From Halictus rubicundus (lineage: Eukaryota; Arthropoda; Insecta; Hymenoptera; Halictidae): DNA of 64,000 nt. The notes under the pieces are model-generated. The model was not told the origin of the DNA, did no database searches, and saw only the letters and a list, made by a program, of their open reading frames with translations. The position numbers and the translations under genes were made by a program. Position 1 is the stretch's first letter. The number at the start of each line of letters is the position of its first letter. The stretch spans positions 13,482,058 through 13,546,057 of the forward strand of contig NC_135153.1 of the NCBI RefSeq assembly GCF_050948215.1, given 5' to 3'. Below are positions 1 to 11,628 of this stretch, piece after piece.

Positions 1-1692
1 AACTTCTACACTTTTGTTATAAATTTGGAAAATTCGCAGCCGATCACCGGGCACGTGCGAAGCAAAAAGCGAGCGTTGTTTAAAATAAAACGACTTTTCA
101 GTGTCTGCTCGTGAAAGAAGTTGCAGAGGCTCGTCAATGAAAGTGGCCAGAAATAGTCGATTACTAATTGGTACAGCGATGACTCTTTTAGCCGCGAACG
201 CCCGGAAACTCGGCGCATTTAATTTCGTAGAACGTAACCGTTTATAATTGCTTAACTTTGTTTGTTCAACCGGGTAAAAAGAGAAACAGAGGAAGAGGGA
301 GAGGGGCCGAGAGGGAGATCTTAACTTCTCTTAAATCGCAAATTGACTCGGAACTTTCAGCGAGAGCAGCGTTCTCTTGCCTCGGCATCGAACGACGACG
401 GCTGCCAATTAACGCGGGATTAACGAAAGATTGTTAGCCACAATGGTGGTAATTAATGTCAGCCCGGGCACGCCGGCCAAGACACTCTCGATAATCCCGG
501 TGTATCTTTTCCAATTAATTTTGTAGTCCCTGCACACGGGTAATTAGTCCCGGTGTTCTCGATAGCCTGGCCAATCCGATCGTTGCCACGCGATCGCACG
601 AATTATGAACGAGCGAACGTGACCGATAAACTACCCTGATCGACGCGGAAAAAGTATCTTTCGTCGGATCTGGCACGCTTCTACAATTTAATTTCAATGA
701 AATCTTTAACAGCTCGACGAAAATCCGTATTTCGTACTGAACTTTTGGAGATACCACTATTATAAAAATTCGGTAACGAGATATTGTTGAAACCATTGTT
801 CTTAATTTTTTCAGAATTTTTTATAAATTACATCGTCGTTTAAAAAAGTCAGAATCAATTTCTTCGACGCCTCTTTACCTTTTTGTGGGTTGTGATTGTT
901 AGAAATTTCCAATTGTTGCTTCCGGATATTTTTAAAAATCGATTTTTCAACCGAAAATTCTGAAATAATTCACTGTCGTGTGTGCTGTTAGGTAGAATGT
1001 TCATGCATTTTTTCGTAATTTTTTGTTGAGCCGAACAGAAGAAACATGCCCATCCTATAACTACCCTTGTGGTAGGGGTAGCGACTTGAAGCTTGTCACA
1101 GAGGGGTTTGTTTGGGAGCCCTGTGGAATGGTGTGACCAAAAATCAATTTTGGGAGCACTTTTGACCATCTTATCCAGCTATACCCTTATCAGCACTATT
1201 TTAAACAAATTCACAAAGAACATTGAGAATGACACTCACGAACAAAAAGATATGGTAAAAGATCGTTCATTCGCAGCTGTTTAAAGAAATGCAACCACGG
1301 GGCCGAAGGAAGGTTCGTTGACAAACGTCGATGGGGAACGATAATGTTCGCATAACAAGCGTGTTAATAGTTGAGGCTTCAGTCTCGAGGCTCTCGCTTC
1401 GCCGCTTTTGTTCCCGAATAAATTCGCAAACATCTGCGCTCGAAATTTGTCGGTGTGCAAGGAATCCGGGGGAATAAATAGAAACGCTCAGGAATCTCAT
1501 TCGAGAACGCTACAGGCTGATTCACAAATCGCGAAGCGCAAACAAAGTTTCGATTACCGATGCTACTGCGGTCGAATCGTTTTCGCGAACAAATAGAAAC
1601 CCTGGCATATAATCTCCATCCCGGTGCATCGCAAATAAATGCTCTCGATGACCTAACAGTCTTTTACCACTAAACATTAAGCAGCAGGTTCG
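1..1692. other. Unique sequence, no gene seen
   Basis: No frame on either strand resembles a known protein, and the longest is 104 codons on the minus strand (855-1169). I see no tRNA A/B-box pair and no strong tandem repeat. An AT-rich stretch at 780-1260 has a different texture from its flanks and could be old transposon remains, but I found no paired ends. Short or non-coding exons cannot be excluded. Confidence 0.5.
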
Positions 1693-1907
1693 TTAACACT
1701 AAACCTACCGACACTTCTTGTAGGTAGGACAAGACAGATACATTTCTTGGAAAATAAAAAATAAAATGAGTACAGAAAAATACATTGTACACATACTATA
1801 AGAAAAGTCGTAAAGATAAATAGCGATACGATAATGTTGTATGTACGAAGTTGTGCGCAGAAGTTTGAAAAGATCCATTTGACCGGCCGTGGTTGGTTTA
1901 GTGTTAA
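1693..1907 (+). mobile_element. TTAA-flanked MITE, CACTAAACC type
   Basis: The element opens with TTAACACTAAACCTACCGAC and closes with GGTTGGTTTAGTGTTAA, so the ends are inverted copies of TTAACACTAAACC bounded by TTAA. It is 215 bp long and has no transposase. TTAA target duplication with a C-rich start is established for the piggyBac superfamily, so a piggyBac-derived MITE is the inferred class. A copy with the same TTAACACTAAACCT start and a TTGACCGGC...GGTTAA end lies at 20416-20586. The 75-codon minus-strand frame inside it is part of the element, not a gene. Confidence 0.75.
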
Positions 1908-2779
1908 ACGACAAAAGTTTGTTCCATGGCAAACAGGAATAAATTTGATATCACTTTTGTGACCTAGTTGCAGGGACAAGAAACTGTTTAGAAAGACAAT
2001 TTTTCTTTTTCTTCGAATGATTCTTTATGGGAATTTATTGAATTTATGTGCTCTTTGTGGGAAATAAAAATTTGAGTGAAGAAAACGAAGTTCCATTCTT
2101 TTGTGTCACGAGCGTGCAAAATGAAGAATGCAATTATTTGTTAGCACAGTTTCGCGTGAACGGGATTTAATCAACGGACTCGCCAAGATGTTTGTTGTCG
2201 ACGGGCAACAAGAAAATATCGTCAGAGCCGAGGCTGAATGACTTTTCCCGTGGGGTGTTGGGCGGAGAACACATGGCAGCTCAGCGACAACGTAATTTAT
2301 CCATTCGGAGGCCGGCGAACGAGCATCCGTAAGAAAAACAGGGAACTTTTCCGGTGGCGGCACGTGTTGTAAACTTCGCACCGCATAAAAGCATGCAAAT
2401 TACGGCACGCGTGTACGTGCTTCGCATAAAGCTCGGCCCGGGCACACTTTATTTTCGCGTTTAACCGACTCCATTCCTCCCCTGATCAGACCCGGCTCGT
2501 TCGTCGCGCGCTCCTCCTAGACAATCTGGCTAGCTTTGTTCCACGGTGTACGGGTCAACAAATTAGAGGAACAAATAGACACCTAATTTTACGATAATCA
2601 CCACTCTGACATCGCGTGCGACCACTCGCTGGTTCTAACGAGCTGTCAATGCGAGTCTTCCGGCTGCTCTATGTTCTTTTTATTTACTCGGGAACGTTCT
2701 TCTTACTTCAGGTATTCAATCGTGACAATCTGTCAGTGTGATTTTTAAATTTACTCAGTACTTGGTCTATGTGTTTATA
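1908..2779. other. Unique sequence, no gene seen
   Basis: Nothing recognisable as coding or RNA. A 91-codon minus-strand frame (2106-2381) shows no family resemblance. Confidence 0.5.
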
Positions 2780-3132
2780 TACAACGTTTCCTCGATATAT
2801 GTCCACAACACTGGTCGACCCAGGGACATATATCGGGTAGAAGGTACTATTCTTTGGTATACTGCCGAACGTAGAAAAGGACGGGTTCAGCGAAGTTCGA
2901 GTGACCTCGGTCGCCGAGGAGTGTGAACATACACGATGTATGTCCAAAACACGGGTCTGGCTAGGGACAATTATCGGGAAGATACTATTCTTTAGTATTA
3001 TAGAAATGGACAGTGAAGCTGTAGAGGCCTCGATTGATGACCCCTCACGGGGTATACCCTGACGCAGTGGGGACAGTTCTGGGACTTTCATCGGCTAGAT
3101 ATTTGGGACATATATCGAATAAAGACTGTGTA
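2780..3132 (+). mobile_element. Tc1/mariner-like MITE family, copy 1 (long form)
   Basis: The left end reads TACAACGTTTCCTCGATATA and the right end reads TATATCGAATAAAGACTGTGTA, an imperfect inverted pair. At 353 bp this is the longest copy of the family. The interior contains two diverged head-to-tail versions of the same half-unit, each with 'ACACTGG/ACGGGTCTGG...AGGGACA' followed by 'GATACTATTCTTT'. It ends with the shared block CCCTCACGGGGTATACCC and CTGGGACTTTCATCGGCTAGA. The TA boundary with CAGTG-like ends in sibling copies points to Tc1/mariner. There is no transposase, so it is non-autonomous. Confidence 0.7.
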
Positions 3133-4199
3133 ATATTCTTACTCCATCGGTGCAATTCTTCTATTTATTCCTTGTTCGTTTCATGCATCAGTTCGAGGAC
3201 GCAATTTTTAGTTCAGAAGTTTGAAGGATTTTCTAATAATCTATTAATGCATATTGATCATGCTACCTGTACTTTTTAATACTATAACAAGTTCGTAGGT
3301 CCTATTAATTTAATGTACGAGTGCAATTCTTAATCCTCAAACAGGAATTTCTTCTAGCAATATATTGTTCTTATCAATTCAACAAATAATCCTTGCAGTT
3401 TATTGTGTAACAATGTCCATAATTAACTACATCGCGTTCACCTTGATTTACATCTACGTCAATTTTATTCGACTGATATTACGTCTCCCTGAACTAGAAA
3501 AACTGAATTAACAGGTTAAGCTTGCGAGTAATTTCTGTAGGATAATTTACCGAGTCTGTTGACAATTTCCGTATAATCCACCGAGTCCGGGTCTGCGGCA
3601 ATTTCTAATAATCGAGCCGCGTTTTCAATTCCCAAGTCAACGGGTCGGTCCTAATAATTTAGCGGGCGTAGTTTGTTTCGATAATTCGATCGAAAATCGA
3701 TGCCCGCGGACCGGGTTCGCAAATTAGTTTCCATATCGGCGATATTAGGTCGCCGGGTTTGCGTTCCCCGTTGACGGAACGCATAAACAGCGATTAAAGC
3801 TTGGCGATCACTGTCCCCGACGCTACCACCGCATCCGGTTCTCGTTGGCTCTCGATAGGCCGTCGCGGTTTGTCACAACAAATCCGAGCAAAGATTCGCC
3901 AATTTGGCAGCGTGATCCGAGCCCAGAGTTGTCCCGTATAAGTCAGCGTGAACGCTGATGACTGCCGCCGATCCCGTTCGACTGTTTCACATGACTCCGA
4001 ACGCCACGTTTCTTAAATATAGACGGCTCCCCTGGTCTCTACAGCTACGAACTACTGATGGGATCAAGATCATTTAGTATTCGCTACGAATCCGAGTCAA
4101 TTACGGCTTCTGATATTTTTAATTTAAAATTATTTAGATTCCAAGGACGCACACCTGAGAAATTATTTAGCAAATTTATCTCTTTGGGTAAATATTACT
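3133..4199. other. Unique sequence, no gene seen
   Basis: AT-rich to about 3550, then more CpG-rich. A short perfect inverted repeat, TCAGCGTGAACGCTGA, sits at about 3943-3958 just downstream of a TATAAG. This is the only local structure I noticed, and it is not enough to call a promoter. Confidence 0.5.
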
Positions 4200-4296
4200 T
4201 TAAGAATATTGCTAAAAATGTGGGTAGCACGTTCTCGTTATTTTTATGAAGTAATGAAAAATAGTCACTTTTAGTGTTCCGTAAACCTAGTGTTAA
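4200..4296 (-). mobile_element. Fragment of a TTAA-type MITE (one end only)
   Basis: Read on the minus strand, the end is TTAACACTAGGTTTACGGAA followed by CACTAAAAGTGACT and then ATAAAAATAACGAGAACG. This parallels the order of motifs in the degenerate copy at 17119-17471. The partner end is not recognisable upstream, so the left limit is arbitrary and this is probably a truncated or decayed copy. Confidence 0.45.
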
Positions 4297-7200
4297 TCAG
4301 CGTCATTTTGTAAATTTTTTATTGTTATTAAAAGACAGTGAGATTTAAAACAGTACATTTGTAATAATTTTGTAGTAGTTGGCAGGTCTCCTGACCGACG
4401 CTTAACTGTTGCGTATCATTTTCAATTTGTAAGCAGCAGACGAGCCAGGTAAATTATTATTGAGCAATATTTTTTGGTAAGATGCTCAGCGAATTTACGA
4501 ATTTATTTAATGTTTAAGTTCTCTAGGAAGTATTGTTTTATTCAATCTTTCAAAGTACTCGTGAAATATTCGTTTTCATGTTTTAGGTTGAAGACTAATT
4601 GATTCAGGTTCGATTCTGCTTGCGAGAGGTTCGATCCCATCGCTACTACTTACCGGCCAGCTGCGCGAGCGAGCCGAGGAAACTTAAGTGTGTCGTACCT
4701 GAAACAAACGAAAACAAGATCATTAGTCGATGGAACAATATCTCATCCGTCGTTCGTTGATGCTTTCGCAATACCCATTTTCCATAACATTCTCTATTAC
4801 CGGTAGACTTAATAATTGATACTCCGATCGAGCAGCCTCATTATTGTCCAATCCGATACTGTTCTCTCCAGTCTGATGCAAGCTTCGACATATACAGTCA
4901 TAACTCCGTGAAAAGGAATCGTACGGCAACGAACCTAGACTCATTTCAAAGCTAGAAGCCTCTACTATCATAACCTATAATTCATATTTCCCTAAGATGC
5001 TTTTACACGCTACAGTAATTGAAAAACCGAGGGCATGTTCTCTCTCGAAACTACTACGAATCGCGTCTCCAAAATCGCTCCTGAAAAACAAGTGTGAAAC
5101 ATTAAAAAAATTTTTTTCGGAGCTGAAACTTTCACAGATTTGAAGACTGGATCTTCCTCTTTACAACGGGACCTCGACACTTGATCTACGATTTTTTTAC
5201 GGGATGTTATTAATTGAAATCTGGAAGCCTTTCGGTAAAAGAGTAACGATGTTCCAGGCTTATTAAAATTGAAATATCTCCTAAATCATTAGCTTCTTGA
5301 CGTAAATGGGTTAATACATTTTTACGGCGGAAGTCGAGCTGCATCGATCGGTCGTTAACTCGATCGTCCGTTTCTCGAAGGGTGTGCGAAATCCACGAAA
5401 GAAGCCGTGATTGAGGAAGAAGTGGGCGAGTCTCTCTCGGGCGACAGGGACGGCCGTTGAAGTGGTGTATCCGCGCGCTATTTCAGTACAGCAGCGCGTG
5501 CTCTCGTTTGAGGTCACGTTTGATATTCTAATTGACTTGTTTTACATATTAAAGGACATTCGGCCGATGGGAGAGGAACTTTAATTACGTCGCCGGCTCG
5601 CATTGCGCCTCGAGGATGTGACTCGAGGCGGATTTTCTTCGTCACTCGATTTATCTCTCTTTTGTAAACTCGAAACGATTGCAATCCGAGAAATCCCGCA
5701 CAGGAACGATTAAAGAAATTATATAGATGTCTCAGAGCCTCTTACGATACCACAAAAAATTTTCAAACGGGCGCCCGCTTCGTTTTCGCCGAAATGTAAT
5801 TTTCGTTCGGTGATTTTCAAGGGAGCAGGGAAAATAATCGCGAATCGTCTCGATCTCGCCGATTTTCCCGAGGCGAGAAGTCGGCGAAATCGTTTTTTGA
5901 TTTTCCTCCGCGGCTCCGGGACGAGGTATAAATTTTCTTTCACGAGAAACAGACTCTAAACCCTGTTGAATAAGGGAACGGGAAGGGGTGGCGGCAAAGG
6001 CGAAGGGGTTTCCGAGGGAAGGGATGATTCAATTGGAGTTCAAAGGATGCTTTCAAAATACTCGACACGGTCAGAGAGTGTAGCTTGTATTATTTAGCCG
6101 GCGATTGACCTGACGAAAATAGTCCATCGCGTCCTTCCGAGAGCTCCGACTTTCGTTACGATTCCCACCGCTAAGTAAAACGTCTCTCGATTTTACCAGC
6201 CCCACCTTCCCACCTAACCCGGCAGCCATTTCTTCGAGATCCTCTCCGGTGAACTTTTCAAGTTCGTTGGGTAGTTAAACTTTGGTCGTTGAGCGCGAAC
6301 TAGAACGGATATCACGGACCCCGGGCTCTTGGATTGTGTTCCCGTGAATGAAAATTATTAACAATGCCCTCGTCCCCGTCGTTCCCTCGCTGAATTATTA
6401 CTTGTAGTTCCCGTGAACGCGACATCGCTTATCCGTGCTTCAATGTTGCTTAGAACTACAGGAGAATTGCCAGAAGACACTAGCCTCGGATCTCCATGAT
6501 TTACTGATGGGTCGTTCAAATTTTGACTCTTTGGAACAGGCTAATTTTGCCTGGTCACGGTTAAACTTTACCTCGGGAATCCAGAAATATTTAACTTTTT
6601 TTAATGTGGTCCTGTAGATCTTGGCGAGAAAGTGCCAGAAGACTAAATTTTAATGTTAGGAACTCACTAGTTCACTGTTTTCGACAGGTACAAACACTTC
6701 GAATGTGGAACAAATTGGAATTCTTCATTGAATTTTCGTTTCCCGCATGAAATTTTTATTTTCACGGTTTCGCAATTGGAATTTCCGGTTGAAGGGAGAA
6801 AAATCGAGGAAAATTCGTTCGACAGAGCGTCGTGCGACGTTTCAAGTGCAACAGCCTGACAAGTCTTGTGAATGGAAACTTTTTGAGCAACCTGTACAAG
6901 AGAGCCACTGGGGAAACTTTGTTGCGCGAGTTCCAAACGGAATACGGAATTACAGCCGCCTTTATCCTATAATGTAGTACGCTATCTAGTAGATAATATA
7001 GCTGTTTGATGTATTAATCCGCTGGCAACACTGTAAGGGTTTTCCGTCGCTGCCCTAGTGAGAGCAGGCTTGCCAACTCACGGTTATTTTGAGATAATTG
7101 CATTTTAAAGTTTAATCGGGTTGCTTCCGTCTGCGTATGTGTACAGTCATTGTATAATATTTCAGTTGGCGTTCCCGGCTGTCGACTGAAAATATTGTTA

Positions 7201-7835
7201 TACACGCGTCGTTATAAGTTGCGGGTACAATTTCTGTTAATAATAGCACTGAACGGTTCCACTCGGAGCGAGTGCAAGTATTGCAGTTCGCATGCGCGAG
7301 TCGATAACAGGTATTACGATGTATAATTTCATTCAAATTTGATAAGCTTCAAGCGACTTTCGTTTTACGGACGGTTTTCAATTTTCTTCGCGAGATATCG
7401 ATCGCCTATCCGCTTGTCAACGAGCCGGCGCGATCCCTTTTTAATGTTTTCCGTCGCGCGGGGAATTATTACGGGATTCCCAGGCGTGCCTAGAGAGTCT
7501 AGTAATATTTCAAGCGACCCGTAACACGCGGGTGATTGATCGTTAACAGGACGTCCTTGGTAGTTCATCATGATCTCGTCTGCTAATACACACTGACACT
7601 GCTTATTATTTTTATTTCGGAATTGTGCTTTCGTGGTTTCCTAGGTCAATTAACTACTGTTCAGCGGGGATTTTTCGTGCTGCAAAAACTGAAACTGAAC
7701 ACTGGCTTGAAAACCACTGTTGCCAACAGTACTAGAATTCCTCCGCAAATTTGAGGCAGTAAAAAATTAATTTCAAATTGTAAAAAGACTTTTAAAACCG
7801 AGACAAATATTTTCAATCCACTGTAATTCGGAGAC
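4297..7835. other. Long unique stretch, no gene seen
   Basis: About 3.5 kb without a supportable gene. A GGTTCGATCCC B-box-like word occurs at about 4628, but no A box lies upstream, so it is not a tRNA. Frames of 60-90 codons on both strands (for example 4723-4971 minus, 6667-6936 minus, 6747-6977 plus) look like chance frames with no domain or signal peptide. The sub-region 5090-5290 is AT-rich with homopolymer runs. Confidence 0.5.
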
Positions 7836-7940
7836 TGCGGGTCTACATGCAAAATGAAAATTTTCTGTATTTAATTCCTCTGTTAAGGAAAGTAATAATA
7901 TTTACTGTTTTAAATTACAACCATAAATGCGTAAAATCCA
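7836..7940 (+). mobile_element. GCGGATTTTTATGCA-family element, short copy
   Basis: The left end GCGGGTCTACATGCAAAATG and the right end AAATGCGTAAAATCC match the two ends of the 193-bp copies at 46574 and 60615. The middle is shorter (105 bp in all), so this is probably an internally deleted copy. Confidence 0.4.
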
Positions 7941-8264
7941 TAGCAAAATTCTCTACCTTATTTTTACAGTCTCTGGAGACATAAATTTTTAAGTAACAGC
8001 TAGTTTAGGAGATGTACCTTCAATATTTCCAACGGAATGAATTTATGATGTCTGGAATATAGGGATGATAAAAGTGGATCTGTGCTCAGGTATGTAGAGC
8101 CTTCTGGGTCAAGGTCAAGGGAAGCGAAAAGCTAAATTTTGAACAAACGGACAGAAAATAGGGTCCCATGGCGTGGAGTCCGAGGAATAACAATGATCAA
8201 TTGCGATTCACCCGCTCTTGCGCAGCGACGACACGAATAAAACCAGCAAAAGACCACGGTTACC

Positions 8265-8286
8265 AAGAAGAAGAAGAAGAAGAAGG
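8265..8286. repeat. (GAA)n microsatellite
   Basis: Seven GAA units in tandem. Confidence 0.9.
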
Positions 8287-8519
8287 GCTAGTGGAAAATA
8301 CAAGGCGAACTGGGAAAACAAACAGGGGACAAACACGTTGTGTGTGCACGGTCGCGGACAGAATTGAATCTCAGAATGTATTCCATAAATAAATAAAAGA
8401 CTTTCGAGTGACAAGAACGCCGTGGAGATGGCGGAAATATACCGTGGCGGGGGTAAACACCCTCGGAGAGAGAGAGGGGTTGTTGAACAGAGGGGGTGGT
8501 GGGAATTTACAGAGTCGTT

Positions 8520-8720
8520 ACGCATTGTGGCCGGGGCGCGTCGCGCTCAGTCCGTTGCGCGCGCGCGCGTGTGTGTGTGGGTGTGTGTATGCAAGCACGT
8601 GCTCTCTCTTGCCGCATCTGACGCGCGCGCACGCGTCTTCCTCTCGTTCGAAGATCTGTATGAATGAGCCACGTGGCTGTGCGAGTGCATAGTGCACCTG
8701 CATGCGTCGCTGCACCATCA
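8520..8720 (+). promoter_or_regulatory. CpG-rich patch with initiator-like word; speculative core promoter
   Basis: A locally GC- and CpG-rich stretch contains TCAGT at 8547-8551, which matches the insect initiator consensus. A 24-bp perfectly alternating purine-pyrimidine run (8556-8579, GC then GT) follows. No TATA box or recognisable downstream exon supports a transcript, so this may only be a compositional island. Transcript 5' end data would decide it. Confidence 0.15.
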
Positions 8721-8837
8721 CAATCGAACCAGGACCGGCGCATTACGCCGAAGATAAGTCACTCTTCTGTTCCTGGCGATGCAAAAGTGAGGAACGATCA
8801 CTATTGCTGTCTCTGTTCGTTCGATAATCATTACTAG

Positions 8838-9041
8838 ACAGCGGATCTTTTTGCAAAATAAACATTTTCTACCTGAATCGCAACGTGTTGTGGTGAGATA
8901 GAAATTTATTTTTCAGTAGGTTGAAAATAATGTAACAGTATTTTTACAACATATTTCTTTGTGATGTACTTTGGTTTGTTTAAATTTTATTTGAAGAACG
9001 ATATAGAAATTTATTCTGACGTGGCAAATACGAAAAAAGGA
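8838..9041 (+). mobile_element. GCGGATTTTTATGCA-family element
   Basis: It starts with AGCGGATCTTTTTGCAAAAT. It carries the internal landmark AGGTTGAAAATAATGTAACA about 80 bp in and ends near TGACGTGGCAAATACGAAAA. The same landmarks occur in the same order in the copy at 13826. The left two thirds align convincingly by eye; the right limit is uncertain. Confidence 0.5.
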
Positions 9042-9483
9042 CCCATTTTCCTCAGAAACGACGAAATTCGAATAAAGAGTTTGTCTCGCGCATAACAGCT
9101 CGCGTTTCCGAGAAAAGAAGTTGGGCGAGAAACGGTTTCGGCAATATTTCAGAGCTCGCGACGACAAGTTATATGTACATCTGTCGGTGCTCGCAAACAA
9201 TGAACATCCGGAATTTTCTGCGGGCTCTGCTCGATGCGATCTCCCATTGAGACGCTTGTACACAGGCGCGTCGGGATGTTCCATCTTACCGAAAGTTGCA
9301 GGGAAATATTTATCTTTCACCGGGAACTTTGTTCCGAGGGGGAGAGAAAACTGGCAAACAAACGAAGAATGAATTTGTTAACAGAACTGCTGGAATCGTT
9401 AGAACCGCCCCGGTTCAGCGGAAACGTTCCCTCGCTTGTTTCATTTCTTTGCTATTACTTGGCCAACGTTCACACTTGGCACA
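9042..9483. other. Unique sequence, no gene seen
   Basis: Several overlapping open frames up to 135 codons occur on both strands because local stops are rare. None resembles a known family, and several frames are open at once, as expected by chance in GC-richer DNA. Confidence 0.5.
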
Positions 9484-10085
9484 CTTAGGCGACGGTCCCC
9501 AGTGTTACGCGTAAGCGACGCGACGGACCCCACTCTTACGCTTAGGCGACGGACCCCAGTGTTACGCGTAAGCGACGCGACGGACTCCACTCTTACGCTT
9601 AGGCTACGCGACGGACCCCACTCTTACGCTTAGACGACGCGACGGACCCCACTCTTACGGTTAGGCTACGCGACGGACCCCACTCTTACGCTTGGACGGC
9701 GCGACGGACCCCACTCTTACGCTTAGGCTACGCGACGGATCCCACTCTTACGCTTAGGCTACGCGACGGACCCCACTCTTACGCTTAGACGACGCGACGG
9801 ACTCCACTCTTACGCTTAGGCTACGCCACGGACCCCACTATTACGCTTAGGCTACGCGACGGACCCCACTCTTACGCTTAGGCTACGCGACGGACCCCAT
9901 TTTTACGCTTCGACGACGCGACGGACCCCACTCTTACGATTAGGCTACGCGACGGACCCCACTCTTACGCTTGGACGACGCGACGGACCCCACTCTTACG
10001 CTTAGGCTACGCGACGGACCCCACTCTTACGCTTAGGCGACGGACCCCCTACTCTTGACGCCAGACGACGCGACGGACCCCACTT
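9484..10085. repeat. 31-bp minisatellite, about 20 copies
   Basis: The core unit contains CGCGACGGACCCCACTCTTA followed by CGCTTAGGCTA, 31 bp in most repeats. GGCTACG and GACGACG variants are interspersed. A few units at the edges lose the CGCGA segment and run at about 27 bp. The period is not a multiple of three, so no protein repeat is implied. The unit carries several CpG dinucleotides, giving well over 100 CpGs in about 600 bp. Confidence 0.95.
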
Positions 10086-10822
10086 GGTCAGAGTGGAAGG
10101 GGCAAGCCTCTAGCAGCTCTATTGGCTAAAACGGTCACAAGCCTAAGCATTGGCTTACTGGAGCGTCAACGGTGGGGATAGGCGGAGCGAGCGAGCGAAT
10201 CTCGTATTTTTCTCGTCTATAAATAATTGGTTAAAAATCGAGATTTTTAGAGAAGATGTTAAGCAATATGTTAACTCTATCTTCATATATTTTCCATTGT
10301 TTAAAATTACAAAATGGCGTATTGTCCAACTCCGTATCCACTAAAGAAATACGGGCAAGATTCTGGAGGCAGTTGAAAGGAAAATAAATTGAGCGAAACG
10401 ATTAAATAAATTACCCTGATGTTATCTCAATCTTGCAATCGCTTAATCGGCAATCGAAGGATTAATAGGAAATTTTTCCATCTACTATAAACTGTCTAAA
10501 AATCAGCAGCGTCTGTCTCGATCGCGATCAACAATCTTTTATCGGTCCAACTCACAGAACCAACTCGGAAGCGCGTACACTCCGAGCAGTTTCAACTTCT
10601 TTATTCCCGAAACGGGAGTCCCGGAAAAATTCTTACGAGAAGAGTAAAATCTGCGCTTTACCGTCATGGTAAATTAAAGATTCGGCTACTCGGAGCTTTC
10701 GCCATAATTTGTCGGGGAAGTTTCGGGAACCTCGCCGACAAGCCAGCCCGAAAAATCCCCTACAGGCAGAGAGAGGACATTGATCGCTATATAAATTTCG
10801 ATCGAATACTTTTTTCCCGTGG

Positions 10823-10867
<45 letters not shown>

Positions 10868-11266
10868 ACTGCTTGTCGACTTTTGTTGGGTAGAAAGTTT
10901 CGCCGCGGACTGTACCCTTTACAACCTCGGCTCCCCCCCGGCCCCGCGTTTCACAATTTCAAATAATAACACGGGCGAACTTTTTATTAACCTAATAACA
11001 GTAAGAAGAAAGGGGAAGTGTACTATAAAGAGGAGCAGGGACGGACATAGAAACCCCTCGTAATTACGGTGCTGGAGCCCCGAACTATTGGCACATCCAG
11101 ATTATCGGCCGTAATTACGATACCGTGATTATCTTTCGGGCTTGACGAGCTATTGTTAGGAAGAAGAAAATGCGCGATACACTAGAAAAGAACGATTAAA
11201 AGAAGAACACGTTCCTAATTCGGTATCTCTATTTATTAATAAATTACAGTATTATATCCAAGCAAT
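10086..11266. other. Unique sequence, no gene seen
   Basis: No coding signal. It includes the CT microsatellite at 10823-10862. Confidence 0.5.
10823..10862. repeat. (CT)n microsatellite
   Basis: About 20 CT units with one C interruption near the start. Confidence 0.95.
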
Positions 11267-11628
11267 TATACCGGGTGTCCCAAAATTGTTCTATATCCTC
11301 GGAAGGGATGATTCCAGAGGCCATTCGAAGTAACTTTTTCCTTTGCAAAAATGTTCTCTGCGCCTTTGTTAACGAGTTATTAGCGAAAAACACAGACAAA
11401 TCAGCGCGCGGATACAGCAGGCGGATTCTGACTCAGCCAATCGCAACGTCACGCTCAGCCGGGGCGGGATCCCTCTACTATAGCCGCGCTCTGATTGGTC
11501 CGTGTTTTTCGTGAATAACTCTTGAACAAAGACGCGGAGAATATTTTCGCAAAAGAAAAAGTTACTCAAAATGATCTCAGGAATTATCCCTTTCTAGGAA
11601 GTACAACATTTTTGGGACACCCTGTATA
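11267..11628. mobile_element. Foldback MITE with GGGTGTCCCAAAA ends, copy 1
   Basis: The left end is TATACCGGGTGTCCCAAAAT and the right end is TTTTTGGGACACCCTGTATA. The two arms, each about 150 bp, are near-inverted copies of each other, so the whole 362-bp element is a long imperfect palindrome. Each arm carries an AATCAGCGCG/CTGATTGGTC block and a TTTTCCTTTGCAAAAATGTT-type block. The copy at 46797-47163 matches along its length. There is no transposase. The superfamily is uncertain; terminal TATA or TA could be the target duplication. Confidence 0.85.

Noticed and set aside
855..1169. Transposase fragment on the minus strand
   Set aside because: The texture hints at transposon origin, but I found no catalytic motif or paired terminal repeats, so no family can be named.
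3920..4060. TATAAG plus TCAGC as a core promoter
   Set aside because: The spacing and initiator do not fit well and no exon follows.
4605..4650. tRNA-like B box (GGTTCGATCCC)
   Set aside because: No A box at the right distance upstream and no cloverleaf arms could be drawn.
9484..10085. CRISPR-like array
   Set aside because: Units are contiguous 31-bp repeats with no unique spacers, and the setting is eukaryotic.
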